Positions 43,927 to 52,517 of a stretch of DNA of 64,000 nucleotides are shown piece by piece (the stretch's first letter is position 1; every line of letters starts with the position of its first letter). The notes beneath the pieces are model-generated. The model saw nothing but the letters and a program-made list of their open reading frames with translations. It did no database searches and had not been told where the DNA came from. The DNA is from Agromyces sp. CF514 (GTDB lineage: Bacteria; Actinomycetota; Actinomycetes; Actinomycetales; Microbacteriaceae). The stretch covers positions 1-64,000 of the forward strand of contig NZ_FOZD01000002.1 of NCBI RefSeq assembly GCF_900113185.1, in the 5' to 3' direction. Made by a program: the position numbers and the translations under genes.

Positions 43927-43962
43927 ACCGATACCCCACCGCTCCCCATGAAGGACGAGAAC

Positions 43963-44859
43963 ATGCCAGAGACGACCACGATCATCGACGTCGTTCCCGA
44001 CCGTCGCGGCCAGGGGTTCCGCCTGCCGTCGTTCGGGCGCCGGCCGGCGGCATCCGAGAGCGAGGCGACAGCGGCGCCTCCCTCGCTCGCGACCCTCGAT
44101 GCACGGAACATCTCCGCCTGGTTCGGCGACCACCAGGTGCTCGACCGCGTGTCGCTCGAAATGCCCGCAGGCGTCGTCACCTCGCTCATCGGGCCGTCGG
44201 GATGCGGCAAGTCGACGTTCCTGCGCATCCTGAACCGCATGCACGAGCTGGTGCCGTCTGCGAGCCTCGCGGGCGAGGTGCTGCTCGACGGCGACGACAT
44301 CTACGATCGCGAGAAGTCGCTCACCGAGGCCCGCAAGCACATCGGCATGGTGTTCCAGAAGCCCAATCCGTTCCCGGCGATGTCGATCTACGACAACGTG
44401 GTGGCGGGCCTGAAGCTCACCGGTACGCGAGTCGACCGGGATGCGAAGGACCAGCTCGTCGAGTCCTCGCTCGCGAAGGCCGGACTCTGGAAAGAGGTCA
44501 AGGATCGCCTGCGCGCACCCGGCGGCGGGCTCTCGGGCGGCCAGCAGCAGCGCCTCTGCATCGCGCGGTCGCTGGCGGTGAAGCCGCGCGTGCTGCTCAT
44601 GGACGAGCCGTGCTCGGCGCTCGACCCGACGTCGACGCGCGTCATCGAGGAGACCATGCTCGAGCTCGTGCACGACGTGACGATCGTGATCGTGACGCAC
44701 AACATGCAGCAGGCGCAGCGCGTGTCGCAGCAGTGCGCGTTCTTCCTCGCCGCACACGGCACGCCGGGCGCGATCGTCGAGCACGGCGACACCGAGGCGA
44801 TGTTCGCCGACCCGATCGACCCCCGCACGTTCGACTACGTCAACGGGCGGTTCGGGTAG
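43963..44859 (+). CDS. pstB: Phosphate ABC transporter ATPase PstB
   Basis: 298 aa from ATG 43963 (AAGGACGAG before it; an ATG five codons earlier lacks a ribosome site). Walker [22 protein letters not shown]-loop [20 protein letters not shown], signature [16 protein letters not shown], Walker [17 protein letters not shown] and [12 protein letters not shown] are all those of PstB. A ~45-residue N-terminal extension is unusual. It is separated from pstCAS by seven surface-protein genes, 9 kb away, yet lies in the same direction at the end of the run. No phoU follows. Confidence 0.94.
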   Translation: MPETTTIIDVVPDRRGQGFRLPSFGRRPAASESEATAAPPSLATLDARNISAWFGDHQVLDRVSLEMPAGVVTSLIGPSGCGKSTFLRILNRMHELVPSASLAGEVLLDGDDIYDREKSLTEARKHIGMVFQKPNPFPAMSIYDNVVAGLKLTGTRVDRDAKDQLVESSLAKAGLWKEVKDRLRAPGGGLSGGQQQRLCIARSLAVKPRVLLMDEPCSALDPTSTRVIEETMLELVHDVTIVIVTHNMQQAQRVSQQCAFFLAAHGTPGAIVEHGDTEAMFADPIDPRTFDYVNGRFG

Positions 44860-44937
44860 GCGAGCGGATGCCGCGGGCCGGCGCCGCCGGGCAGGCGCGG
44901 GTTCCGGCCGCGCGCACCATGCCCGACGCCTGCGGGG

Positions 44938-46533
44938 TCAGGCGAGCGGTGCGCCGGCCGCTGCAGCGGCCCGGTCGCGCACCGCGCCATCGGCCACCAG
45001 CGCGGTGATCGCCTCGATCTCGGGGGAGAGGAACCGGTCGGGGCCGGGCACGGCGCCGACGCCCGCGACGAGCTCGACGACGGCGCCCGTCGGGGCGCCC
45101 GGCTCGAGCGGTGCGCGCAGGGCGAGTCCGCGTGCGGCGGTCATGACCTCGATCGCGAGCACTCGAGTGAGGCCGTCGATCGCGCGGCGCAGCTTGCGGG
45201 CCGCGGCCCAGCCCATCGACACGTGGTCCTCCTGCATGGCCGACGACGGGATCGAGTCGACGGATGCCGGCACGGCGAGCCGCTTCAGCTCCGACACGAT
45301 GCCGGCGGCCGTGTACTGCGCGATCATGAGGCCGGAGTCCACACCGACCTCGTGCGCGAGGAACGGCGGCAGGCCCTGGTTGCGCGCCCGGTCGAGGAAC
45401 CGGTCGGTGCGCCGCTCCGACATCGACGCGACATCCGCCACCGCGATCGCGAGGAAGTCGAGCACGTAGGCGACGGGCGCCCCGTGGAAGTTGCCGTTCG
45501 ACTCGACACGCCCGTCGGGCGTGAGCACGGGATTGTCGATCGCGCTCGCGAGCTCGGCATCGGCGACGGATGCCGCGTGCGCGAGCGTGTCGCGGGCGGC
45601 GCCGTGCACCTGCGGGGCGCAGCGCAGCGAGTAGGCGTCCTGCACGCGCGTGCACTCGGGGCCCTTGTGGCTCGCGACGATGGGGGAGTCCGCGAGCAGC
45701 GCGCGCAGGTTCGCGGCCGAGACGGCCTGTCCCCGCTGCGGGCGCAGGGCGTGCAGATCTGCTGCGAAGACGGCGTCGGTGCCCATGAGGCCCTCGACGC
45801 TCATGGCTGCGGCGACGTCGGCGGTGGCGAGCAGCATCCGCAGGTCGTCGATCGCGAGGGCCAGCATGCCGAGCATGCCGTCGGTGCCGTTGATGAGCGC
45901 GAGGCCCTCCTTCTCGCCGAGGCGGAGGGGCGTGATGCCGGCGGCGGCGAGGGCGGCCCCGGCTTCGGCGGGATCGCCGTCTGCGGTGCGGACCGCTCCC
46001 TCGCCCATGGCCACCAGCGCACAGTGCGAGAGCGGTGCGAGGTCGCCCGAGCAGCCGAGCGAGCCGTACTCGCGCACGACCGGGGTGATGCCCGCGTTGA
46101 GGATCGCGGCGTAGGTCTCGGCGGTCTCGCGGCGCACGCCCGTGCGGCCGGTCATGAGCGTCGACAGGCGCAGCAGCATGAGGGCGCGCACGACCTCGGT
46201 CTCGACCTCGGCACCAGATCCGGCGGCGTGCGAGCGCACGAGGCTCGCCTGGAGCTGCGCGCGGCGGTCCTCGGCGATGAAGGTCGTGGCGAGCGCGCCG
46301 AAGCCAGTCGAGATGCCGTAGTGCGGCTCGGGGTCGGCGGCCAGGGCCTCGATGATCGCGCGGCTCGCGGCGACGCCGTCGAGGGCGGCGGGGTCGAGCA
46401 CGACGGATGCCCCGTGCCTGGCGACCGCGACGACGTCGGCGATGCCGAGCGGGCCGACGCCGACGACGACCTCGGTGGCGGGAGCGGATGCCGCGGAGGA
46501 CGCGGTGGCGTGGGCGGGCGCAGTGGTGCTCAT
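44938..46533 (-). CDS. hutH: Histidine ammonia-lyase
   Basis: 531 aa. HutH removes ammonia from histidine, giving urocanate, the first step of the pathway. The MIO-forming tripeptide is C161-S162-G163 in GSLGCSGDLAPLSHCAL; the first residue is Cys where Ala is usual, as I recall for some actinobacterial enzymes. YGISTGFGAL, with the active-site Tyr, and SSAMQEDHVSMGWAAARKLR are intact. GGAGGC stands directly before the ATG. It is alone on its strand, divergent from iclR and 19 kb from hutU-hutI. A 16-bp palindrome lies 54 nt upstream. Confidence 0.95.
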   Translation of the reverse strand: MSTTAPAHATASSAASAPATEVVVGVGPLGIADVVAVARHGASVVLDPAALDGVAASRAIIEALAADPEPHYGISTGFGALATTFIAEDRRAQLQASLVRSHAAGSGAEVETEVVRALMLLRLSTLMTGRTGVRRETAETYAAILNAGITPVVREYGSLGCSGDLAPLSHCALVAMGEGAVRTADGDPAEAGAALAAAGITPLRLGEKEGLALINGTDGMLGMLALAIDDLRMLLATADVAAAMSVEGLMGTDAVFAADLHALRPQRGQAVSAANLRALLADSPIVASHKGPECTRVQDAYSLRCAPQVHGAARDTLAHAASVADAELASAIDNPVLTPDGRVESNGNFHGAPVAYVLDFLAIAVADVASMSERRTDRFLDRARNQGLPPFLAHEVGVDSGLMIAQYTAAGIVSELKRLAVPASVDSIPSSAMQEDHVSMGWAAARKLRRAIDGLTRVLAIEVMTAARGLALRAPLEPGAPTGAVVELVAGVGAVPGPDRFLSPEIEAITALVADGAVRDRAAAAAGAPLA

Positions 46534-46587
46534 GCCTCCATTCCAGCGTGCGCCCGTGCGTGCGAGAATGACCAGGGGCCGGCATCC

Positions 46588-46603
46588 GTCCGGGATCCCG
46601 GAC
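46588..46603. promoter_or_regulatory. hut operator copy 3 (between hutH and iclR)
   Basis: GTCCGGGATCCCGGAC, a perfect 16-bp palindrome, 54 nt from the hutH start codon and 62 nt from the iclR start. Best version of the element also found upstream of hutU and of the hutG-like gene. The neighbouring IclR-family regulator is the obvious binder. Confidence 0.85.
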
Positions 46604-46656
46604 GCCGCTCAGGTGCGGCGATCGGTGCCGCGCCACGCCGACGTCGGTCAGTGAAA

Positions 46657-46703
46657 GGTCGCAAAGTGCCGGAATCCGGGTCTCAGAACGACCATTTGCG
46701 ACC
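46657..46703. promoter_or_regulatory. Inverted repeat over the iclR start
   Basis: GGTCGCAAA (46657-46665) and TTTGCGACC (46695-46703), perfect 9-bp arms with 29 bp between. The left arm abuts the GTG start codon and the right arm is inside the first codons. Differs in sequence from the hut palindrome. May be an autoregulation site or a weak mRNA hairpin limiting translation. Confidence 0.5.
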
Positions 46704-47505
46704 ACTCGATGAGCGCGTCGGCGCGTCGACGCCGTCGAAGGTCCCCGCCGCCGACCAGACGCTCGCGATCCTCAGCCACCTCGCGGCCCAGCGCGGTCCC
46801 GTGCCGGCCGCGACCATCGCGCAGGCCCTCGAACTGCCGCGCTCGACGGTCTACCACCTGCTCGCCGTCATGGCCGAGCGCGGCTTCGTCGTGCACCTGC
46901 CCGAGGAGCGCCGTTACGGTCTCGGTGTCTCGGCCTTCGAGCTCTCGAGCGGGTTCAGCCGCCAGCAGCCGCTCGCGCGACTCGGGCGCCCGCTCGTCGC
47001 GGCGCTCGTCGACCGGCTCGGCGAGAGCGGGCACCTCGCGGTGCTGCACGGCCGCGACGTGCTCTACCTCGTCGAGGAGCGCGCGCCTCGACGTCCGTCG
47101 CTCGTCACCGACGTCGGCGTGCGCCTCCCCGCCCACCTCACGGCCACCGGCCGCGCCATGCTCGCCGAACTGCCGCCCGCGCAACTGCGCGCGCTCTACC
47201 CGGATCGCGCGGCGTTCGCCACGCGGCATCCGTCACCCGAAGCGGATGCCGCGGAGTGGACCTACGGGCGCCTGAAGCGCGTGCTCGCCGAGGTGCGCCT
47301 GCGCGGCTGGGCCGCCGAGGACGGCGAGGTCACGCCCGGGCTGGCATCGGTCGGCGCGCCCGTCGTCGACCACCTCGGCTGGCCGGCCGCGGCGATCGCG
47401 GTCACCTACTCCAACGAGTCCCCCGACGAGACGGCGGATGCCGCGGCGACCGGAGTGCTCGACGCCGCCGCCGAGCTCTCCCGCCGCATCCGCGGCACGC
47501 GCTGA
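46666..47505 (+). CDS. IclR-family regulator, probable hut regulator
   Basis: 279 aa from GTG 46666; AAAGG lies 7 nt upstream. N-terminal winged HTH (AADQTLAILSHLAAQRGPVP, ATIAQALELPRSTVYHLLAV), C-terminal effector domain (LPAHLTATGRAMLAELPPAQ, SVGAPVVDHLGWPAAAIAVT). IclR proteins bind small acids and act as repressors or activators. Its position next to hutH, with the best copy of the shared palindrome in between, makes it the likely regulator of hutH, hutU-hutI and hutG; the -62 location of the sites fits activation. Urocanate or histidine are candidate effectors. Confidence 0.88.
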   Translation: MPESGSQNDHLRPLDERVGASTPSKVPAADQTLAILSHLAAQRGPVPAATIAQALELPRSTVYHLLAVMAERGFVVHLPEERRYGLGVSAFELSSGFSRQQPLARLGRPLVAALVDRLGESGHLAVLHGRDVLYLVEERAPRRPSLVTDVGVRLPAHLTATGRAMLAELPPAQLRALYPDRAAFATRHPSPEADAAEWTYGRLKRVLAEVRLRGWAAEDGEVTPGLASVGAPVVDHLGWPAAAIAVTYSNESPDETADAAATGVLDAAAELSRRIRGTR

Positions 47506-47746
47506 GCCGTGCTGCTCGACCGCTCGTGGCGGTCTGGTTCGGTTCTCCGCTGGCTGTCGGGTGTGACATACCCCCGCGCGAATCGTCATCGCGTGGGGCA
47601 AGCGGGAATCGCTGAAGCCGGGCGCCTGCGCATGCCCTCCGGCTTGGTTGCACCGCCACGGGTGCCATGCGCTGCCAACACAATCTCGCCGGAATCAGCC
47701 CGAACCCATCCGGGCTATTCGAGGAGCCCCACTAACGTGCGACCGA

Positions 47747-48007
47747 CTATCCAAGAATCAGCCGCACAGAGGCCTCCACAATGAGCGATAGCGAGATCAG
47801 GGCCATGAAGAGCGCCACTAGCGCAACCGATTCCGGTGTGGCGTTTCTCGCGGCGGTCTCGCCACTCCGGAGGGGCAGGCGCCGTAGCCGTTGGCTGGTC
47901 TCTTTCGCACGCGTCTTTCGTGTGGCATAGAGCCATAGAGCGGCAGTGAGACCTCCTATGCCTGCAAGAAGTTCAACCACGGTTATCGTGATCGCGCTTG
48001 ACCACAT
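47747..48007 (-). CDS. Small two-helix membrane protein
   Basis: 86 aa from the only reasonable in-frame ATG (48007); no clear ribosome site. Two predicted membrane helices, TITVVELLAGIGGLTAALWL and ESVALVALFMALISLSLIVE, with a basic loop between. I do not recognise a family. It overlaps the end of the upstream lipoprotein gene by 25 nt, so the two are probably one operon. Confidence 0.5.
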   Translation of the reverse strand: MWSSAITITVVELLAGIGGLTAALWLYATRKTRAKETSQRLRRLPLRSGETAARNATPESVALVALFMALISLSLIVEASVRLILG

Positions 48008-48519
48008 GCAAGTGCTGACGGTGGGACATCGTCCATGTCTGACGGGCCCACGTACGAAGGGGTCAGCGGCGGTGCAGACGAAATCGCGGCGGTCGAGCTG
48101 CCGACGGTCACGAGGTCCCCAGAGAAGTCCGTCGCAATCGGGTTGGAGGAGGATGCCCAAACAACGAAGTACCCGCCCTCGCTCCCGGTACTTGGCAGGA
48201 CGCCGGTCAACAGCCATTTGCCGAGTTCCGCATCGGGATGCGCGGTGATCCACTCGACCCGATTTCCCCCGCCTGGCATGGAGTCGTCGATCGTGTCATT
48301 GATCGCGGCGACCACGGCGGCCGAAGCGTCTTGGCAATCGGGGGTGCTGGCCGACGCGCCATCCGGCCACAGGACCGAAGCCGGTTGCTCAGTCTGTGTC
48401 GAACCCGATTCGGACGCGATGCTCGTATCGGCATCACCATCGGCGCTCGAGCTACATGCAGAGAACGCCAGCACAATCAGAATCGCTGTTCCGAGGGCTG
48501 CTTCACGATTTCGGACCAC
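47983..48519 (-). CDS. Hypothetical lipoprotein
   Basis: 178 aa from GTG 48519. Lipoprotein signal with lipobox AFSAC (Cys ~22), then a Ser/Asp/Thr-rich linker and a ~130-residue domain (DCQDASAAVVAAINDTIDDS, WITAHPDAELGKWLLTGVLP, GYFVVWASSSNPIATDFSGD). Family not recognised; similar lipoproteins are common and variable in actinobacteria. Base composition is less GC-rich than the core genes, as in its neighbours. Confidence 0.6.
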   Translation of the reverse strand: MVRNREAALGTAILIVLAFSACSSSADGDADTSIASESGSTQTEQPASVLWPDGASASTPDCQDASAAVVAAINDTIDDSMPGGGNRVEWITAHPDAELGKWLLTGVLPSTGSEGGYFVVWASSSNPIATDFSGDLVTVGSSTAAISSAPPLTPSYVGPSDMDDVPPSALACGQARSR

Positions 48520-48657
48520 ACGGGGATCGTAGCTGTATGAGTCGGCGTTGGCCGACGAGGCGTGACCGCCACCACTTGTGACGATCTGCGGTGCGGAGAG
48601 GCACAGAGGGATCCCTCACAGCTCGAGATACTCGCACCTAAGCGCTAGCTTCGTGAC

Positions 48658-48693
48658 ATGGAATTCCCGATCGCGCTGCACCATTGTGCCTGA
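48658..48693 (+). CDS. Possible 11-codon leader before the DUF2510 gene
   Basis: ATG 48658 follows TAGCTT by exactly six bases, the leaderless promoter layout used in this genome, and encodes MEFPIALHHCA. Its TGA (48691-48693) is one base before the ATG of the DUF2510 gene at 48695, so ribosomes could restart there. Whether the peptide itself matters is unknown. Confidence 0.35.
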   Translation: MEFPIALHHCA

Positions 48694-48694
48694 A

Positions 48695-49202
48695 ATGACC
48701 CCGGAGCTGGGCGATGTGCAGGGGGTGAAGGCCGCGGGGTGGTACGAGGACCCGGAGGCCTCCGACTTACTCCGGTGGTGGAATGGAAGCGAGTGGTCTG
48801 AAACGGAGTTTCGAGCGAAGCCTGAGGATTCCGCGCTGCTGCCTATATGAAGAGCTACCACCAGGACCTCAGTCCACGTCACCCACCAATTACTTGGCGG
48901 TCTCGTCACTGTTCGGAGCGTGCGTTGCGTTCGTTGTCGCGGCCGCGCTCCTCGCTGTCAGCGTTGCGTTCTCGCCGGCGAGTTCGAATGTCCTTGCTCT
49001 GACGCTGCTCGTCTTCGCTGATGTGACAGTCGCGATTGTGGGAATCTGGGCAGTCGCCCTAGGCCTCTTGGCAGTCCGAAACGCGAGACGCCTCCAGGGC
49101 AGGCGGATCAGGCATGCGATTGGAGCGGTCCTCATCGCGATCGCTGCACTGTTCCTCTTGGCGTTGGGTTCTGGTGCGACAGCTCCCTGTCTGGCTCGAT
49201 AG
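48695..49202 (+). pseudogene. DUF2510 membrane protein, split by a frameshift
   Basis: The first 51 codons (48695-48850) carry a DUF2510 motif: AAGWYEDPEASDLLRWWNGS with W-S-E after it. They end at a TGA, but the sequence continues in another frame with YEELPPGPQS and then three membrane helices (LFGACVAFVVAAALLAVSVA, ALTLLVFADVTVAIVGIWAV, HAIGAVLIAIAALFLLALGS), the usual layout for DUF2510 proteins. One extra base in CCTATAT (48843-48849) explains the break. Either a recent pseudogene, a sequencing error or programmed slippage; the last has no supporting slippery site. Confidence 0.65.
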
Positions 49203-49305
49203 CTCCGGCATCGTCAGCTGAAGATCCGCATCTGGATCCTCTCGTGGAGTCTGTGACAGAGTCCGCCGGCACGGACATCTGAGGTGGGAGCTCTCGACTG
49301 CCCGG

Positions 49306-49692
49306 TCAACTTCCGTTGCTGAGGATCTCGACCCGGTTGCCGAAGCCATCGCGAGCGTGGAAGCGCGTGTATCCCTCGAAGGTCTTTCGCTCGGTCCATG
49401 ACACCTCGAAGCCGGCCGCCTCGACCCGACGGCCGAGTGCTTCGAGTTCTTCAACCGAGTCGACGATCAACGCCGGGTGAGCTTTCTTCGCCGGGACGAA
49501 TGGGTCATCGACTCCCAGGTGTATTTCGGCGACGACGGCTCCGTCATCGAAGCCGCGGAACCAGCAACCGCCCCGGCCTGCGAGGGACGCAGGCTTGTCC
49601 ACCTCGGTGAGGCCGAGAGCATCGCGGTAGAACCGACGAGCGAGGTCTTCCTGGCCACGTGGCATCGAGACCTGGACATGATGTAGCCGCAT
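49306..49692 (-). CDS. VOC-family (glyoxalase-like) protein
   Basis: 128 aa from ATG 49692, with AGGAGG 5 nt ahead. Vicinal-oxygen-chelate fold: MRLHHVQVSMPRGQEDLARR at the start, FYRDALGLTEVDKP, then the second module ALIVDSVEELEALGRRVEAA and HARDGFGNRVEIL with the terminal metal-ligand Glu. The first ligand is His in HHVQV. Could be a glyoxalase, a dioxygenase or a resistance protein; no neighbour helps to decide. Confidence 0.83.
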   Translation of the reverse strand: MRLHHVQVSMPRGQEDLARRFYRDALGLTEVDKPASLAGRGGCWFRGFDDGAVVAEIHLGVDDPFVPAKKAHPALIVDSVEELEALGRRVEAAGFEVSWTERKTFEGYTRFHARDGFGNRVEILSNGS

Positions 49693-49951
49693 CCGATCCT
49701 CCTGAACTCGTCGCCATAAAGATATGTCAGGTACGGATTCGGTCAATCTGAGCGGTTGGCGAGCAGAGCGAACGCTGCCCGCGGACTGCTTCCGAAAAGC
49801 CCGCACCAACGGGACAAGGAACTCCTCGAGTTCAGTGCGCCTCTTTGATCACAACCCTGAATGGACGATCGACGCAGGCACTTCCCGGCGCTGAGACTGG
49901 GCAGCATGGTCGAGACGTACCGCGACCACGAGGCACCTGCATTGGCAGCGG
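49693..49951. other. 259-bp gap
   Basis: Between the VOC gene and the end of the nucleotidyltransferase gene, both leftward. It includes a patch of AT-richer sequence (about 49718-49745) that probably holds the VOC promoter. No gene that I would support. Confidence 0.4.
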
Positions 49952-51385
49952 CTATCTCTCGATGCGGTCCGCCTCGTACGCGTCCAGCCAGACGAGAGCG
50001 CTCTGTTCGTCGTGGATCCAGCCGTCGTCTTGGGCATCGAGAGCGGCAGACAGCAACGGTTTGAACTCAGGTCCGGGAACGTATCCACGAGCGATGAGAT
50101 GCTCGCCCGTGAGGATCCCCTTTCGCGGAGCGTCGCCGACGGTCGCGTGTGCGGCGACGGCCAGCCATCGCGTCGCCGGGCTCGGCTTGGCGGACGGTCC
50201 GCGGCCGGCGCAGTCGGCATCGACGACCCGTGCCCAGTCGTGAATCGTCGCACCAGCACCGTTGGTGTCGAGTCGGCGGATCAGCCGGCGTACCTGGGAC
50301 GAGGTCGGCTGTTCGATGCCCACGTGTGACATGTGCTCGCGCACGATCGGCGTGACGCGGGTGAGCAGGCGCTCTGGGGCGCCGATCCTGCGGAGGAACG
50401 CAGCCGCGGGAGCCACCCCGGCTGCGGCGTGACCGCGACTGGTGATCCGGCCATCGGTGTTCTGCGTGTGGGTGACCTTGCCGAGGTCGTGCACGAGGGC
50501 ACCGAGGACAGCGACCTCACGTTCCGTTCCGGACAGGTCGTCGCGCTCGGCATTCACCGCTGCCTGTTCAGCGGCGAGGGCCAGGTGCGTCCAGACGTCA
50601 CCCTCCGCGTGCCATCCTGGGTCCTGTTCGACGCCGCGGGTCGCCGCGAGTTCTGGGTAGAACCGGATCAGGCCGGTGTCGACGAGCGTGTCCATCGCGT
50701 TCGTCCAGGCGGTGCCGCGCCGCGCGAGCTTTCGCCATTCCTGCCAGACCCGCTCAGGTGAGACGGCCTTGCTCAATCCGCCGCTCTTGGCCAATGCGTC
50801 GGTGATATCGCGGCACTCGGCAGCAGTCTCCGGAGCGAGCGTGAACCCGAAGCGGCCGGCGAACTGAACCGCGCGAAGCACTCGCAGCGGGTCTTCCCGG
50901 AACGAAGCCGTGGTGTGGCGGAGGATCCCGGCATGGAGGTCGGATGCACCGTCGTACGGGTCGATGAGCTCGCCGGTCAGCGGGTTCCACCCCATCGCGT
51001 TGATGGTGAAATCTCGACGACCGAATGCCTGCTCAACCGAGATGTTCGGGTCGATATCGATCCCGAATCCACGAGCACCGGCGCCGGCCATGGAGTCCCG
51101 GCGCGGGAACGAGATGTCGAAGTCCTGCCCGTCCACCCTGATCGCGAGCACGCCGAACGCCTGGCCGCGGTGATCGACGTGACCGAGGACAGAGAGCCGG
51201 CTCGTGAGCTCGGCGACATCCGTCGGTCCATGGATTTCGAGGTCGATGTCCTTGGCCGGACGATCGAGCAGCGCGTCGCGAACCGAGCCGCCGACCACCA
51301 GCGGACGACCGCCGGCTGCCGCAGTGGCATGGATCACGGCAATCGCTGCCGGCGTCAGCGAAACGAGGCCGGTGGTGTCCGTCAC
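49952..51385 (-). CDS. CCA-type tRNA nucleotidyltransferase/poly(A) polymerase family with HD domain
   Basis: 477 aa from GTG 51385 (AGGAG 8 nt before it). Class II nucleotidyltransferase head: LVVGGSVRDALLDRPAKDID with the G-S-V-R-D and D-x-D catalytic motifs, then RRDFTINAMGWNPLTGELID and REDPLRVLRAVQFAGRFGF. A middle region follows, then an HD domain (LGALVHDLGKVTHTQ). CCA-adding enzymes of actinobacteria share this layout, and most such genomes have a main copy near the replication origin, so this may be a second one with a different RNA substrate. It sits among variable small genes. Confidence 0.85.
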   Translation of the reverse strand: MTDTTGLVSLTPAAIAVIHATAAAGGRPLVVGGSVRDALLDRPAKDIDLEIHGPTDVAELTSRLSVLGHVDHRGQAFGVLAIRVDGQDFDISFPRRDSMAGAGARGFGIDIDPNISVEQAFGRRDFTINAMGWNPLTGELIDPYDGASDLHAGILRHTTASFREDPLRVLRAVQFAGRFGFTLAPETAAECRDITDALAKSGGLSKAVSPERVWQEWRKLARRGTAWTNAMDTLVDTGLIRFYPELAATRGVEQDPGWHAEGDVWTHLALAAEQAAVNAERDDLSGTEREVAVLGALVHDLGKVTHTQNTDGRITSRGHAAAGVAPAAAFLRRIGAPERLLTRVTPIVREHMSHVGIEQPTSSQVRRLIRRLDTNGAGATIHDWARVVDADCAGRGPSAKPSPATRWLAVAAHATVGDAPRKGILTGEHLIARGYVPGPEFKPLLSAALDAQDDGWIHDEQSALVWLDAYEADRIER

Positions 51386-51709
51386 AGGGGGCTCCTGATT
51401 CCTCTCGCCGCAACGCTCAGCGCGGACGATGCGCCGACCAAGCGGGATTGCCAAGTGCGCCAGCCTAGAGCACGCAGTCGCCGTCGTGAAGCCGCAGTCT
51501 CGGTGACGTACCGCCGAGCCGGTAGGCATTGCATGATGTCGGGGGAATCGCACCCGACTGACCGCCTCTTCCGCGAGCCGGGTTCCCTGTCGGACGTCGT
51601 AAACTCTTCCAACACTCCGTGGACGATGCCGGCGAGCCGCAATGGCGCCCACATCTTCATGGTCTCGATGATGATCGGTGTGGCCCGGTCGGTACTAGTG
51701 GGAGTGGAC
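51386..51709. other. 324-bp divergent gap
   Basis: Separates the nucleotidyltransferase gene from a small rightward gene. It is less GC-rich. A stretch at about 51540-51600 briefly looks like a tRNA arm but does not fold as one. Both promoters must be here; none is clear. Confidence 0.4.
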
Positions 51710-51982
51710 ATGAGCGGCGAGTGGCATCGGAAGCACCTCGGAGACGGCGTACCGGAGCAGCCCGAAGGCGAAGAGACGCTGTTGGGCGCCGCGGGCGATG
51801 AGGTTCCACCCGGGGGAGTCGTCGCGGGCTCCTTCAGCCAGGAGTTCCCCGGAGCCGACCCGTACGCGGGCATTCCGGCAGACCAGGTCGGCCTCCCGCC
51901 GTTGAGCGAGGCCGAGCAGGAGGCCATGGAGCGTGAGGCGGATCGGCTCGCCGACGACCCGGACGCGCGCCGCGACCTCTGA
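51710..51982 (+). CDS. Small acidic hypothetical protein
   Basis: 90 aa from ATG 51710 (GGGAG 5 nt upstream). Rich in Glu, Asp, Gly and Pro, with a probable C-terminal helix PPLSEAEQEAMEREADRLAD. No membrane segment or known motif. The frame is open further upstream but without ribosome site or coding character. Function unknown. Confidence 0.6.
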   Translation: MSGEWHRKHLGDGVPEQPEGEETLLGAAGDEVPPGGVVAGSFSQEFPGADPYAGIPADQVGLPPLSEAEQEAMEREADRLADDPDARRDL

Positions 51983-52145
51983 GATGTCGTCTGGGTGCTG
52001 ACACGGGGCGCGGCGCGGTGAGGCCTTCGACGGTTGAACCGCGAGCCGGAGAGCGTCCCCGTACGGTCGGACTCGTCGATTCGCCGCTACGACGCCTCGG
52101 CTAGGGCAGCGGCGATCGCTTGCTCATCGCCCCGCAGTCGGGCCC

Positions 52146-52517
52146 TCACTCGCCCGCGACATCCTGCACCGCGAACCGCGCCTGCAGGAGCGTGCGGACC
52201 TCGTACTGCCGGAGCAGGAACGCGCGCTCGTCGAGCTTCTTGCGGCGAAGCCACGACGTGACCTCGTCGTTCGACTTGCTCGCGTTGCAGGCGCCGCAGG
52301 CCGGCACGACGTTGTCGAGCGTGTACCGGCCGCCGCGCGAGATCGGCTGTACGCAGTCCTTCTGCAGGGCCCGGCCGTTCGCGCCGCAGTACGCGCAGCC
52401 ACCCCATTCGGCCGTCATCGCATCCCACTGCTCCATGCTCAAGTCGTGGGTGTTCTGCGCCATGCGGCGCTTCCGCCGACGGGCGTACACCGCAGCGCGA
52501 CTCCGACTGACGGGCAT
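52146..52517 (-). CDS. HNH endonuclease-like protein
   Basis: 123 aa. Basic N-terminus (RRRKRR), then a treble-clef HNH core: CAYCGANGRALQKDCVQPIS and RYTLDNVVPACGACNASKSN. Two CxxC pairs bind zinc; the usual D-H of HNH is D-C (KDCVQP), so the general-base His is replaced by Cys. It may still cut DNA weakly or act only in binding. Not adjacent to restriction or phage genes. Length is normal for free-standing actinobacterial HNH proteins. Confidence 0.78.
   Translation of the reverse strand: MPVSRSRAAVYARRRKRRMAQNTHDLSMEQWDAMTAEWGGCAYCGANGRALQKDCVQPISRGGRYTLDNVVPACGACNASKSNDEVTSWLRRKKLDERAFLLRQYEVRTLLQARFAVQDVAGE

Noticed and set aside
48843-48849. Programmed ribosomal frameshift in the DUF2510 gene
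   Set aside because: CCTATAT is not a known slippery heptamer, and no stimulating stem-loop or internal Shine-Dalgarno was seen; simple mutation or sequencing error is more likely.
51540-51600. tRNA or tRNA fragment, because of a GTCGGG/CCCGAC stem and a TTCGATT-like loop on the minus strand
   Set aside because: The loop is nine bases and reads TGCGATTCC, the stem does not continue into an acceptor arm, and no anticodon arm can be drawn.
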